Positions 26,591 to 35,618 of a stretch of DNA of 52,593 bases are shown here, one piece after another (positions within the stretch are counted from its first letter, which is position 1; each line of letters starts with the position of its first letter). The notes beneath the pieces are model-generated. The model was not told the origin of the DNA. It was given only the letters and a program-made list of their open reading frames with translations, and did not search any database. The stretch lies in assembly GCA_021108335.1 (NCBI GenBank), contig JAIORC010000146.1, positions 1 through 52,593 of the forward strand, written 5' to 3'. A program made the position numbers and the translations under genes. This DNA comes from Phycisphaerae bacterium (GTDB lineage: Bacteria > Planctomycetota > Phycisphaerae > SM23-33).

Positions 26591-27217
26591 TTATCCCAAT
26601 TTCTTCAGAATTTCGTCGATGGCGTCGTACTCGGTCTGCATTTCCGCCAGTTGTTTCCGGTATCGCTGGACGACGTCGGGCGGATTGTCAGTCTGGAATT
26701 CTTCCTTGGCGAGTACCGCGGTCAGCGCGTTGATCTGGTCGGCAAGGGCGTTTTGTCGTTGCCGGAGCAGTTCCAGTCGGTCGGCCCGGCTGGTCGGTTC
26801 GCTGATTGCCCCGGCGAAGACGTGCTCGGCTACGAAAATCGGCGTGTGCTCGGCTATTCCCAGGGCAATCGCGTCGGACGGCCTGGCGTCGACCTTGATG
26901 AGTTTCGTCCCGCTGCGGATGTGGAGCATGGCGAAAAATGTATGCTCCTTCAGGTCGTTGATCACGACTTTTTCCAGCTTGCCGCCCATCGCCGCGATAA
27001 CCCCAGCCAGCAGATCGTGCGTCATCGGACGCGGAACCTGAATTCCCTTCAGGCGGCGGTCGATAGCCAGGGCCTCGGTTATGCCGATGATGATGGGGAA
27101 TGTCCGTTCGCCGTTGATTTCCTTGAGGAAAATCACCTGCTGCTCGCCCAACTCGGTAATCAGAATTCGCGATAACTCAACGGGTACATCCACAATAACA
27201 CCTTCCTGCCCTATCAT
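26591..27217 (-). CDS. Bifunctional nuclease-domain (BFN, DUF151) protein
   Basis: 208 residues from MIGQEGVIVDVPVELS. The BFN core covers about residues 1-135 (ERTFPIIIGITEALAI, RPMTHDLLAGVI, VDARPSDAIALGI). A C-terminal helical part (QRYRKQLAEMQTEYDAIDEILK) resembles a UVR-like or coiled-coil tail. Members have been linked to nuclease activity, but in most bacteria the role is uncertain. The ATG at 27217 is directly preceded by a palindromic repeat and no ribosome-binding site is visible. A longer frame starting with GTG at 27271 would translate the repeat and is not credible as protein. Confidence 0.85.
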   Translation of the reverse strand: MIGQEGVIVDVPVELSRILITELGEQQVIFLKEINGERTFPIIIGITEALAIDRRLKGIQVPRPMTHDLLAGVIAAMGGKLEKVVINDLKEHTFFAMLHIRSGTKLIKVDARPSDAIALGIAEHTPIFVAEHVFAGAISEPTSRADRLELLRQRQNALADQINALTAVLAKEEFQTDNPPDVVQRYRKQLAEMQTEYDAIDEILKKLG

Positions 27218-27361
27218 CGCGTGGTGGCCTTCCCAGGCCCACCCACGGCACAGGTTACAAACCTGTGCCACCTATCTTTCCCCCCAGGGGCCACTCGACA
27301 TTTTTTTCTGGTTTCTGTTTTTCCCAGTTCCTGGTTCCCGTTTTTCCCGGTTCCCGCTTTA
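27218..27361. repeat. Composite palindromic repeat with a purine-rich tract
   Basis: A degenerate module B (27220-27245) is followed by a perfect module A (27247-27269, reversed relative to other copies). A CCCCCCAGGGGCCAC piece follows, then a tract of CCCAGTTCC / CCCGGTTCC units (27302-27360), purine-rich on the minus strand. It fills the space between valS and the nuclease-domain gene and touches the latter's start codon. Confidence 0.85.
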
Positions 27362-30274
27362 CTATAACGCTTCGAGCGATTTATTGACAGCATCGAGATT
27401 GCGTTGCATTTCTTCGAGGCGTTTTTGTTCCTGCCCAACGACATTGGCTGGGGCGTTGGCGAGGAATTTTTCGTTGCCGAGTTTGCCTTCCACGCCTTTG
27501 ACTCCCTTGACGAGGACAGCCTGCTGTTTTTCCAGCCGGGCGCGTTCGGCAGCCTTGTCGACAACCCCAAGCACATAAACTTTAATCGCTCCGACAACCA
27601 GTGCAGCCGCGTTGGCCGGTGGGATAACTTCCTCATACGAAACGCTGCACTGGCCCAGATTTGTCAGCGATTTGAGAATATCGAGATTCGCGGTAACAAT
27701 CTCCGTCTCGTGCAGGCCTTCGATAGCCTCTATCAACACATCCACTTTCTGCTTCGGAGGAATATTGTTCTGCTTTCGCACGTTGCGGATATGCCGGACG
27801 ATATTTTGCAGCGTCGCGAATGTCGCCTCGGCCGGCGGGTTGATAGTTTCGCCGTCAGCCAGCGGCCATTGCGCGAGGATCAACTGTTCCTCAGCCTGGG
27901 TGTCGCCGGGGCCTCGCCGGGGGACAGCCTTGTTGAGCTGCGCCCAGATTGCCTCGGTAATAAACGGCATAACCGGGTGCAGCAGGCGGAGCGTAACGTC
28001 GAGGCAGTGTGCGAGGATAGCCTTGGGCGCCCGCTCGCCGCCGGCGATGCGTATCTTGGCGATTTCCAGGTACCAGTCACACAGATCGTCCCAGAGGAAA
28101 TGGTAGAATTTCTCGGCCAGGTCGTTGAAACGGTATGATTCGATAGCCGCCGTCGCGTCGCGGACGGTGGCGTTGAGGCGGCTGAGTATCCACGCGTCGG
28201 CGATGTTGTCGCAGGGGCGGATAGCACCCCACGCGGGCGTCCGCAGCAGATTGCCCAGCACAAATCGGCTGGCGTTCCACAGCTTGTTGCACAGGTTTCT
28301 GCCGATGTCGAATTTCGGCGACGAATTCACCTCCCGCCCGTCGGGCAGCGTCATTTTCGCCAGCGGCATGCGGACGTCCTGCGTCTGCGTGGTCATGCTC
28401 ACAAGCGTATATCGCATCGCGTCGGCGCCGTGGGTGTCTATGACCTCCAGCGGGTCAACGCCATTACCGAGGCTTTTGCTCATCTTCCGCCCCTGACCGT
28501 CCTGGATCATCGCGTGGATGAACACCTCGCGAAAGGGAATGTCGCCCACGCAGTACTGGCCCATCATGACCATACGGCTGACCCACAGCGTGATAATCTC
28601 GCGGGCGGTGGACAGCACGTCGCCGGGGTAGAATTTTTTCATCTCCGGCGTCTCGTCCGGCCAGCCCAGCGTACTGAACGGCCAGAGAGCACTGCTGAAC
28701 CACGTATCCAGCACGTCGGGGTCGCGCTGATAGCCGTCGGCTTCGAGTTGCTGTTGGATGTCATCGTTGCCGGGGGCGACACAAACATAAGTAATCGGCC
28801 CGTCGTCGGAATCCATTACCGTCGATTGCACCTTCTCGACTTCTGTCGCCAGCTTGCCGTCCTGCTCCCCGCCGGATTTCGACCAGATGGGAATCTGATG
28901 TCCCCACCACAGTTGTCGGCTGATTGGCCAATCGCGGAGATTTTCCAGCCAGGTCTGGTATGTTTGGGCGTAGCGTTCCGGGGTGAATTTCAGCCGCTCG
29001 TCCAGCAGCGGCGTCAACGCCAGGCCGGCCAATGAATTTACCGGTACGTCCGTGCCGTCGATGAGTCCTTCGTCGGACCGGGCCGGAATCTGCTTTTTCA
29101 CTGCGACGTACCACTGGTCGGACAGGTACGGCTCGATCGGCACATGGCTGCGATAACTGTGCCCGACGGGGTGCGTATAATCTCGCACGTCTTCCAGCAG
29201 TTTCTCGTTCTTGAACCATTCAACAATAGCGGCACGGGCCTCGAAGCGATCCAGGCCGACGAGGTTCTGCGCTTCGGGGGTGTTGCAATCCTCCCAGCCG
29301 TGCGCCTCGGAAATGGTGCCGTCCGGGGCCATGATGTTTATCATGGGCAGGTCGTGTCGCTGGCCAATCTGGTAGTCGTCCGGGTCGTGGGCAGGGGTAA
29401 CCTTCAAAAAGCCGGTGGAAAATTTCGCCTTGTCGTCGTCGGATTCCGGATCAGCCGGCACCACGTGTTCGTCGGCAATGATAGCAATCTTCCGCCCGAC
29501 AATCGGCAGCCGCACCATTTTGCCGACGAGCGCCCCGGCCCGCGGGTCGCGCGGATTCATCGCCACGGCGGTATCGCCCAACATGGTCTCCGGGCGGGTG
29601 GTAGCCACGGTTACATGATCTATAATCTTGCCGTCACACTCCACCGGCTCGACCAGCGGATATTTGAGATACCAGAAATGCCCGTGAACGTCCTGATGTT
29701 CCACTTCGTCGTCGGCGAGGACGGTCTGCGTGGCTGGGTCCCAGTTCACCAGGCGTTTGCCACGATAAATCAGCCCGTCGGCGAACAGTTGAAAGAACGT
29801 CGCGCGGACGGCTTTGGCGCAGGTTTCGTCCATGGTGAACCGCTGACGCCGCCAGTCGCAACTGCAACCCATCTTCTTGAGCTGATCGGTAATGCGGATT
29901 TCGTACTGGTCTTTCCATTCCTGGATTCGCTCGACGAACTCGGCCCGGGGGAAGTCGGTGCGGCGTTTGCCTTCTTCGGCGAGGATGCGTTTTTCCACGA
30001 CGGTTTGCGTGGCGATACCGGCATGGTCGCAGCCGGGCATCCAGAGCGTGGCGTATTGGCACATCCGCCGGTAGCGGATCAGCACGTCCTGGAGCGTATT
30101 GTTCAGCGCATGGCCGAGGTGGAGGGCAGCCGTAACGTTGGGCGGCGGAATCACCATGCAAAACGCAGCCCGCTCGTCGGCAGGTTCCGCGTTGAACGCC
30201 CCGGAGGCCGTCCACGCTTCATATACGTCGGCTTCCACCTGCCGCGGGTTATACACTGTCGCCAATTCCGTCAT
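27362..30274 (-). CDS. valS: Valyl-tRNA synthetase
   Basis: Class I synthetase of 970 residues. The HIGH-type motif is HLGH at residues 52-55 (PPNVTAALHLGH) and the KMSKS loop reads GRKMSKSLGNGVDP. The editing domain carries TTRPETMLGDTAVAM. The C-terminal coiled-coil arm that grips tRNA is present (AERARLEKQQAVLV onward). It starts eight bases after the upstream stop codon, so it is cotranscribed with the citramalate synthase-type gene. Confidence 0.97.
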   Translation of the reverse strand: MTELATVYNPRQVEADVYEAWTASGAFNAEPADERAAFCMVIPPPNVTAALHLGHALNNTLQDVLIRYRRMCQYATLWMPGCDHAGIATQTVVEKRILAEEGKRRTDFPRAEFVERIQEWKDQYEIRITDQLKKMGCSCDWRRQRFTMDETCAKAVRATFFQLFADGLIYRGKRLVNWDPATQTVLADDEVEHQDVHGHFWYLKYPLVEPVECDGKIIDHVTVATTRPETMLGDTAVAMNPRDPRAGALVGKMVRLPIVGRKIAIIADEHVVPADPESDDDKAKFSTGFLKVTPAHDPDDYQIGQRHDLPMINIMAPDGTISEAHGWEDCNTPEAQNLVGLDRFEARAAIVEWFKNEKLLEDVRDYTHPVGHSYRSHVPIEPYLSDQWYVAVKKQIPARSDEGLIDGTDVPVNSLAGLALTPLLDERLKFTPERYAQTYQTWLENLRDWPISRQLWWGHQIPIWSKSGGEQDGKLATEVEKVQSTVMDSDDGPITYVCVAPGNDDIQQQLEADGYQRDPDVLDTWFSSALWPFSTLGWPDETPEMKKFYPGDVLSTAREIITLWVSRMVMMGQYCVGDIPFREVFIHAMIQDGQGRKMSKSLGNGVDPLEVIDTHGADAMRYTLVSMTTQTQDVRMPLAKMTLPDGREVNSSPKFDIGRNLCNKLWNASRFVLGNLLRTPAWGAIRPCDNIADAWILSRLNATVRDATAAIESYRFNDLAEKFYHFLWDDLCDWYLEIAKIRIAGGERAPKAILAHCLDVTLRLLHPVMPFITEAIWAQLNKAVPRRGPGDTQAEEQLILAQWPLADGETINPPAEATFATLQNIVRHIRNVRKQNNIPPKQKVDVLIEAIEGLHETEIVTANLDILKSLTNLGQCSVSYEEVIPPANAAALVVGAIKVYVLGVVDKAAERARLEKQQAVLVKGVKGVEGKLGNEKFLANAPANVVGQEQKRLEEMQRNLDAVNKSLEAL

Positions 30275-30281
30275 ACGATTA

Positions 30282-31919
30282 TTACCCTTCCGTGCTTTTT
30301 TCTTTTTCGATGAGCAGTTTGTATTCGATGGCGTCGGCCAGCGCCAGCCAGGACGCGTCTACTATGTTTTCGTCCGTGCCGACCGAGCCGAAACAGGCAC
30401 CGGTATTCGCGTCGCGCCACTCGATTACCACGCGAACCCGTGCGGCGGTCTCGGCCTGCGTGTTGACCACTCGCACGCGATAATCCATCAGGTGCAGGTC
30501 GTCCACGTGCGAATATTCATCCCGCAACGCCGCTTTAAGAGCCTTGGTCAGCGAGTCCACCGGCCCGTCGCCCTCGGCAACGGTGTGCACGGGCTTGCCG
30601 TCTCTCACGATTTTTACGGTGGCCTCGGTAAGGGCCTCTTCGCTGCCGCGTTTGAGAATGACGCACCGATAGTGGTCAAGCTCCCACAGCGACTGATACC
30701 ACTTGCCGCCCAGCGTTTTGCGGACGAGCATTTCCAGGGAGGCCTCGGCGGCTTCGAACTCGTAGCCTTCGCCTTCCATATCCATGACCCGCTGGAGTAC
30801 CTTTCGCTGCGAGTCCTTGTCGTCGGCGATGTTGAATTTTTTCGGCACAGCCGCGGCGATGTTGCTCACACCGGACAATTCGCTGACCAGCACGCGGCGG
30901 GCATTGCCCACGACGGCGGGGTCGATGTGCTCGTAGGTGGAGACGTTCCGCTGGACGGCGTGGACGTGCATGCCGCCCTTGTGCGCGAAGGCTGCCGAGC
31001 CGACGAACGGCTGATGCTCCCGCAGGTTCAGGTTCGCCAGTTCGTATATCAGCCGGCTGATCTCGGAAAGTTTCGCAATCGCGCCCGGTTGGAGTACATC
31101 GCAGCCGTATTTCAAGGCAAGGTTCGCCGCGACGCAGACCAGGTCGGCATTGCCGCACCGCTCGCCGATGCCGTTGATCGTACCCTGCACGTGGACGGCG
31201 CCGCTGCGGACGGCTATCAGCGAATTTGCCACCGCCAGGCCGCTGTCGTTATGACAATGGATGCCGATTTTCACGTCGCCGAAAGTCTCAGCCACGGTGC
31301 GGGTTACCTCGGCGATGTAATCCGAGGTTGAGCCGCCGTTCGTATCGCACAACGCCAGGCAAACCGCCCCGGCATCGCAGGCGGACTGCAGCGTCGCGAT
31401 GGCGTATTCGGGATTGGCCCGATAGCCGTCGTAAAAATGCTCGGCGTCGTAAATCGCCTCCCTGCCGGCTTTTGCCATGATCTGCACCGAATCGAAGATC
31501 ATCTCGCGATTTTCGTCTTCACTTACCCGCAACACGTCGCGGACGTGCAAGTCCCAGGTTTTGCCCACGATGGTAACCGCCGGCGCGCCGCTGTTCAGCA
31601 GCGCCTGCATGCCGACGTCCTGCTCGGCGGTGATATTCTTGCGGCGCGTCATGCCGAAGGCGGCGATCCGGGCGGTCTTGAGATTCAGCTTGGCAACCTC
31701 CTGGAAAAACTGCTCGTCCTTCGGATTGCTCAGCGGATAGCCGCCCTCGATGTAATCCACGCCCAAAGCGTCGAGATGCTCGGCAATTTCCAATTTATCC
31801 TTCAAAGAGAAATTCACCCCCTGGGCCTGCGTACCGTCCCGGAGAGTCGTATCGTATAATTCCACCCGTTTCGATTTCATTGTTTCCGCATTTTTCGCAT
31901 TTTTTACTTTCGCATTCAT
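30282..31919 (-). CDS. cimA: Citramalate synthase-type acyltransferase (2-isopropylmalate synthase family)
   Basis: 545 residues. The catalytic barrel shows LYDTTLRDGTQAQG and the metal-binding HCHNDSGLAVANS, and ends with GGMHVHAVQRN. A C-terminal LeuA dimer/allosteric domain follows (about 410-535). The motifs fit the CimA (TIGR00977-like) branch, which makes citramalate from pyruvate and acetyl-CoA for isoleucine synthesis, better than LeuA; homocitrate or isopropylmalate activity cannot be excluded. GGAG lies six bases before the ATG at 31919. It is paired with valS, linking branched-chain synthesis and use. Confidence 0.88.
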   Translation of the reverse strand: MNAKVKNAKNAETMKSKRVELYDTTLRDGTQAQGVNFSLKDKLEIAEHLDALGVDYIEGGYPLSNPKDEQFFQEVAKLNLKTARIAAFGMTRRKNITAEQDVGMQALLNSGAPAVTIVGKTWDLHVRDVLRVSEDENREMIFDSVQIMAKAGREAIYDAEHFYDGYRANPEYAIATLQSACDAGAVCLALCDTNGGSTSDYIAEVTRTVAETFGDVKIGIHCHNDSGLAVANSLIAVRSGAVHVQGTINGIGERCGNADLVCVAANLALKYGCDVLQPGAIAKLSEISRLIYELANLNLREHQPFVGSAAFAHKGGMHVHAVQRNVSTYEHIDPAVVGNARRVLVSELSGVSNIAAAVPKKFNIADDKDSQRKVLQRVMDMEGEGYEFEAAEASLEMLVRKTLGGKWYQSLWELDHYRCVILKRGSEEALTEATVKIVRDGKPVHTVAEGDGPVDSLTKALKAALRDEYSHVDDLHLMDYRVRVVNTQAETAARVRVVIEWRDANTGACFGSVGTDENIVDASWLALADAIEYKLLIEKEKSTEG

Positions 31920-32040
31920 TTTATCTCCAATTCATCCGCTGGCGGATGTTTGCGAGTCTGTTCTGCTATATGTTGCATCTTAGCGCCGCGGCCAGGGATG
32001 CCCGCCGCGAAATGTGATTATAGACTTTGGCCCGGAATCG

Positions 32041-32641
32041 TCAACCACGGGGAAAAGCGGGAACCGGGAAAAACAACAACCGGAAAAACGGGAACTGGGA
32101 ACCGGGGAGAAACAAAAACAGGGAAAAACGACAACGAAAAGCAGGAACCAGGAACCGGGAGCAAATACATTTCAGCGCGGCGGCCTTCCCAGGCCGCCGC
32201 AACACCGGCGCCGGTGGGCTGAAAACCTGAAAATGGAAAATTGTAAATTGGGTGGCATGGCTTGCTTGCAAGCCATGTGTTTTTCGTGGGAGATTCCAGA
32301 CATCGTGGCTGTCGCTTCGCTCCCGCCACGGCACCCCTCAATGTAAATCGCGCGACGACGACACCGGTGGGCACAGGCTTGCCCCAAAGGAGTTTGTAAC
32401 CCCCTTGGGGCAAGCCTGTATCGTGGTGGCCTGGGAAGACCACCACGCGTAGGGTGGGTGCTTGCACCCACGCAGTGGGCCGAGAACCGGGCATGGAAAA
32501 TGGAACATTGCAAATTGGGTGGTACGGTTCCTGTTGTTTTGTTTCCCCGTTCCAGCGTGGGTGCAAGCACCCACCCTACAGTTTTCCCGTTTTTCCCGGT
32601 TCCTGGTTCCCTGTTTTCCCTGTTTTCCCCGGTTCCCGTTG
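32041..32641. repeat. Large mosaic of palindromes and purine-rich tracts between cimA and holB
   Basis: This 720-base spacer (from 31920) is almost entirely repeat. A tract of GGGAACCGGGAAAAA-like units (32045-32165) is followed by module B with GC arms (32177-32200), the palindrome CACCGGCGCCGGTG (32203-32216) and module D (32256-32277). Next come a 14-base inverted repeat CAGGCTTGCCCCAA with a 17-base loop (32374-32418), module B (32423-32446), module C (32454-32471), a second module C (32557-32574) and a second purine tract in opposite orientation (32580-32641). No gene was seen. Confidence 0.85.
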
Positions 32642-33796
32642 TTACACAGTCAGTGGCGGGGCCGAGGCGCAGGTTATTACTACGTTGTCCCAGACGGTTT
32701 TGGCGTTGACGTTTCGCCAGAGTAGTTGTTCGTAGCGGCTGAGTTGTTCGAGAATCTCCGCCAGTTGGATTGGGCTGAATTTCGCGGCGATGGCGGCGAC
32801 CGCCTGTTGCTGATCCGCATTTACCAACGGCCGCGACGTGCCGGTAGCCAACGTCATCGCGTCGCGGAACGCCCCGGCGACAAGCTGCAACATCGTACCG
32901 ATAATCTGCCGCGTGGCGAGATTTTTCGACAAAGTCGCGTCGTCCTGCTTCTTTACGCGTTTGACTTCATTCTCAGCCAGCGTGTCGGAAGTCTTAGCCA
33001 GGTATTCGCTCAGCTTGGCGTCGCCGGCAGCCGACAGTTGGGCGATTTTGTCGATAACGTCCCGCTTGATTCCGTACATCCCAGCCTCGGCCAATTGCAG
33101 CGCCCGCCCGACTGAACCAGCCGTAAACTGCGCCCAGAATTCCGCCTCCGCCGCGTCCGTGTCAGCCTCGGTCAGCCGTGCCGCTACGAAATCCGTCGGC
33201 AGCGGGCCAAAGCGGATCAGCGAACAGCGGCTTCGTGTCGTCGGCAGGAGGGTTTCGGGGCGTTGGGCCAGCAGGATAATCGTTACGCCCTTGGGCGGCT
33301 CTTCCAGGGTCTTCAGCAGGGAGTTCTGGGCCTCGGCGGTCATCAGCTCGGCCTCTTTGACGATGTAGACCTTGCCGCGGCCGTACATCGGTGCCCGCCC
33401 GACGGGGTCGATGATGAACTGGCGGATTACCGGAATGCCCAGCGACTGCATGACACGGCTGCGGACGGACGCGTCGTCGTGGTAACGGGCCAGTTCCTTG
33501 CTGACCAGTTGGAAGTCGCCGTGCGTGTCGGCTTCGATCATTCTGCAACTGTCGCAGGCGTCGCACGGCAAGCGGACCGGTTCGTCGTCGCCCAGTCCCA
33601 CGAGTCGGCCGTTGTTCGGGCCTGTGTCCGGCTGCTCGCACAACAGCAGCTTGGCCAGTGCGGTGGCGGTGGTTCGCCGGCCCACGCCCCTCGGCCCAGC
33701 GAAAAGAAACGCGTGCGGCATACGCTGGGCGGCAAGATTCCTCTGCAGCCGGGCGACGGCAGCGTCCTGGCCGATTATGTCAGCGAAGTTAATCAT
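32642..33796 (-). CDS. holB: DNA polymerase III delta' subunit
   Basis: Clamp-loader subunit. 384 residues from MINFADIIGQ. The P-loop position reads GPRGVGRRT (34-42): the Lys needed for ATP binding is Arg, as expected for the non-catalytic delta' subunit. A zinc module is visible as Cys53, Cys78, Cys81 and Cys84, followed by an AAA core (AQNSLLKTLEEPPKG) and a C-terminal collar domain. Its ATG overlaps the tmk stop codon as TGATG. Confidence 0.9.
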   Translation of the reverse strand: MINFADIIGQDAAVARLQRNLAAQRMPHAFLFAGPRGVGRRTTATALAKLLLCEQPDTGPNNGRLVGLGDDEPVRLPCDACDSCRMIEADTHGDFQLVSKELARYHDDASVRSRVMQSLGIPVIRQFIIDPVGRAPMYGRGKVYIVKEAELMTAEAQNSLLKTLEEPPKGVTIILLAQRPETLLPTTRSRCSLIRFGPLPTDFVAARLTEADTDAAEAEFWAQFTAGSVGRALQLAEAGMYGIKRDVIDKIAQLSAAGDAKLSEYLAKTSDTLAENEVKRVKKQDDATLSKNLATRQIIGTMLQLVAGAFRDAMTLATGTSRPLVNADQQQAVAAIAAKFSPIQLAEILEQLSRYEQLLWRNVNAKTVWDNVVITCASAPPLTV

Positions 33797-34449
33797 CAGA
33801 AGCAACTCTCCAGCAATTCGAGAATACGCACAGCCACATCTTCCGGCGAGGCCGCCGCGTCGACGTTGACGACCGGGCCTGGGTAGTCATCCGCCAATTC
33901 GCTGAATGCCTGGCGAACCTTATCGTGATACTCGTCGCTGCGGGATTCCAGTCGGTCGCGGGTTTTGCCCACGCGGGCCATCCCGACTTCCACCGGCACG
34001 TCGAGAATGATGGTCAAGTCCGGCCAGAGATGCCCGGTGGCCAGCTCACCCAGTTCGACGATCATTTTTTTATCGACGCCCAGTGCGCCCTGGTAGGCCA
34101 GCGTCGCCGAGATGAACCGATCGCAGAGCACCACCTGCCCCGCTGCCATCGCCGGCCGCACCACCTCGTCAACCAACTGGGCGCGGCTGGCCATGAACAG
34201 CATGGTCTCGCACATCGGGCTTAGGGACAATTCCTTGGCATGCAGCAGAATATCGCGGATCCGCTGGCCGGTGTCCGTACCGCCGGGGTCGACAGCCCGG
34301 CAAACCGCAAGGCCCGCCGACTCCAGAGACTTTTGCAGCATATTCAACTGCGTAGTCTTGCCGCCGCCGTCCGGGCCGTCCACGACCAGAAACTTCCCGG
34401 GCAATTTTTTCAGTAATTCGCCCTTCAACCTCTCAGCCAAATCATTCAT
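33796..34449 (-). CDS. tmk: Thymidylate kinase
   Basis: Phosphorylates dTMP to dTDP. 217 residues from MNDLAERLKG. The P-loop GPDGGGKTT is at residues 25-33, the DRF-type motif is CDRFISATLAYQG, and the Lid Arg lies in GKTRDRLESR. A TTG start at 34470 is possible; no clear ribosome-binding site decides. It overlaps holB by one base. Confidence 0.94.
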   Translation of the reverse strand: MNDLAERLKGELLKKLPGKFLVVDGPDGGGKTTQLNMLQKSLESAGLAVCRAVDPGGTDTGQRIRDILLHAKELSLSPMCETMLFMASRAQLVDEVVRPAMAAGQVVLCDRFISATLAYQGALGVDKKMIVELGELATGHLWPDLTIILDVPVEVGMARVGKTRDRLESRSDEYHDKVRQAFSELADDYPGPVVNVDAAASPEDVAVRILELLESCF

Positions 34450-34503
34450 GCAAACAGTATCGCCGGGCAAGGCTACGTTGACAAGAGTTCATTGCATATA
34501 TCA

Positions 34504-34805
34504 CGGCGGGGTGGCACAGGTTTGTAACCTGTGCCTGTAAACGCACACAGCGCGGCGGCCTTCCCAGGCCGCCGCGAATACGGGTCCGAATACGGGCAAA
34601 ACCGTGGTGGCCTGGGAAGGCCACCACGCGTAGGGTACGCCCACGCGGGACGAAAAACACATGGCTTGCAAGCAAGCCATGCCACCCAAACCAAATAAGA
34701 AAATCACGGGCCATTCATCCCCCAGGGGGCCACCCAACTTTCGCGCGGCGAAGGTGGCACAGGTTTGTAACCTGTGCCGTGGTGGCATGGGAAGGCCACC
34801 ACGCA
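34504..34805. repeat. Mosaic of seven palindromic modules between tmk and vapC
   Basis: In order: module A (34513-34535), module B with GC arms (34552-34575), module B reversed (34604-34627), module D (34661-34680), the CATCCCCCAGGGGGCCACCC element (34716-34735), module A (34756-34778) and an imperfect module B (34779-34802). No gene lies in the 364 bases from 34450. Confidence 0.92.
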
Positions 34806-34813
34806 ATGCGGGA

Positions 34814-35191
34814 TCAATTTGCCCGAGGCGTGAACCGGACGCCGGCGAGCTTTTCGAAGTGGGCGTCCTGGGTCCAGACGGTGGCGTCGTGGCGTCTGGC
34901 GGTGGCGTAGATGATGCTGTCCGCCAGCGGCAGTGCGTAACGCCGGCCGAGGCGGGCAGCCTCGATGGCCAGGCTGGCGTCGAAATCGACGACCTGCCCA
35001 GTTTGGATATGTGCAACCGCCTCAAGGGCGACAGTCTCGTCGCGCTGTTGCAGCAGCCGTTTGAATACTTCCGTAATCACGATAGTCGGCACGAGCAATT
35101 CATCGGCGTTCTCGATCGCCAGGGCAAAGGCCTCGGCATTGACGCCGTCGGCGAAATATTCCAGCCAGCCGCAGGAATCGACGAGATTCAT
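34814..35191 (-). CDS. vapC: VapC-type PIN-domain toxin
   Basis: 125 residues with the PIN fold. Acidic metal ligands lie in MNLVDSCGW (Asp5), VITEVFKRLL, LPLADSIIYATAR and WTQDAHFEKL. PIN toxins cleave RNA, often tRNA or rRNA. The ATG overlaps the antitoxin stop codon as ATGA, so the toxin depends on translation of vapB. Confidence 0.9.
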   Translation of the reverse strand: MNLVDSCGWLEYFADGVNAEAFALAIENADELLVPTIVITEVFKRLLQQRDETVALEAVAHIQTGQVVDFDASLAIEAARLGRRYALPLADSIIYATARRHDATVWTQDAHFEKLAGVRFTPRAN

Positions 35192-35394
35192 ACCCGATCC
35201 TCGTCCCGAGCGACATCGGTATCAATGCCCCTCGCGATACCACGCAGCGACTTCATCGGCCGAAGCGGAATAAATTCGATGCGATTGTTGTACTCAATAA
35301 CCTGCACCTTTTCGCCCGGCTTAAGATGCAGCCGCTCGCGAACCGCCCGCGGAATCACGACCTGAAATTTGGGAGATATGGTAACCGCTGTCAT
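35188..35394 (-). CDS. vapB: AbrB/SpoVT-type antitoxin
   Basis: 68 residues. The N-terminal swapped-hairpin DNA-binding domain reads TISPKFQVVIPRAVRERLHLKPGEKVQV; the acidic C-terminal end (GIDTDVARDEDRV) would wrap around the toxin. It overlaps vapC by four bases. Confidence 0.9.
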   Translation of the reverse strand: MTAVTISPKFQVVIPRAVRERLHLKPGEKVQVIEYNNRIEFIPLRPMKSLRGIARGIDTDVARDEDRV

Positions 35395-35423
35395 GCAAAT
35401 ACTCCATCGATAAGACTACTGTA

Positions 35424-35452
35424 ATACTACGATGCTATCGATAGAAAATCAA
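35424..35452 (-). promoter_or_regulatory. vapBC promoter with an embedded palindromic operator
   Basis: TTGATT (35452-35447) and TAGTAT (35429-35424) are 17 bases apart. The perfect palindrome CTATCGATAG (35435-35444) lies in the spacer, and a second ATCGAT box lies at about 35406-35411. Binding of VapB there would block polymerase. Confidence 0.55.
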
Positions 35453-35479
35453 GGTGTTTTTGTAAAAACAGGAACCAGG

Positions 35480-35610
35480 AAAAACAAAAACTGGGTGGCA
35501 CGACCTCTGGGGAGCTGTGTATTTTTCGGTTTCCGCGTGGGTGCAAGCACCCACCCTACAATCGTGGGTGTCGCTGCGAACCCTCCGGCCTCAAGCCTCC
35601 GGCCTCCAGC
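35480..35610. repeat. Palindromic repeat between vapB and topA
   Basis: A GGGTGGCA half-module follows a short purine-rich tract. Module C is at 35537-35554, and a degenerate GCCTCAAGCC / GGCCTCCAGCC stretch comes just before the topA stop. Confidence 0.7.
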
Positions 35611-35618
35611 CTGAAGTT

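Noticed and set aside
27218..27271. GTG start giving an 18-residue longer nuclease-domain protein
   Set aside because: The extension (AQVCNLC...) is a translation of the palindromic repeat.
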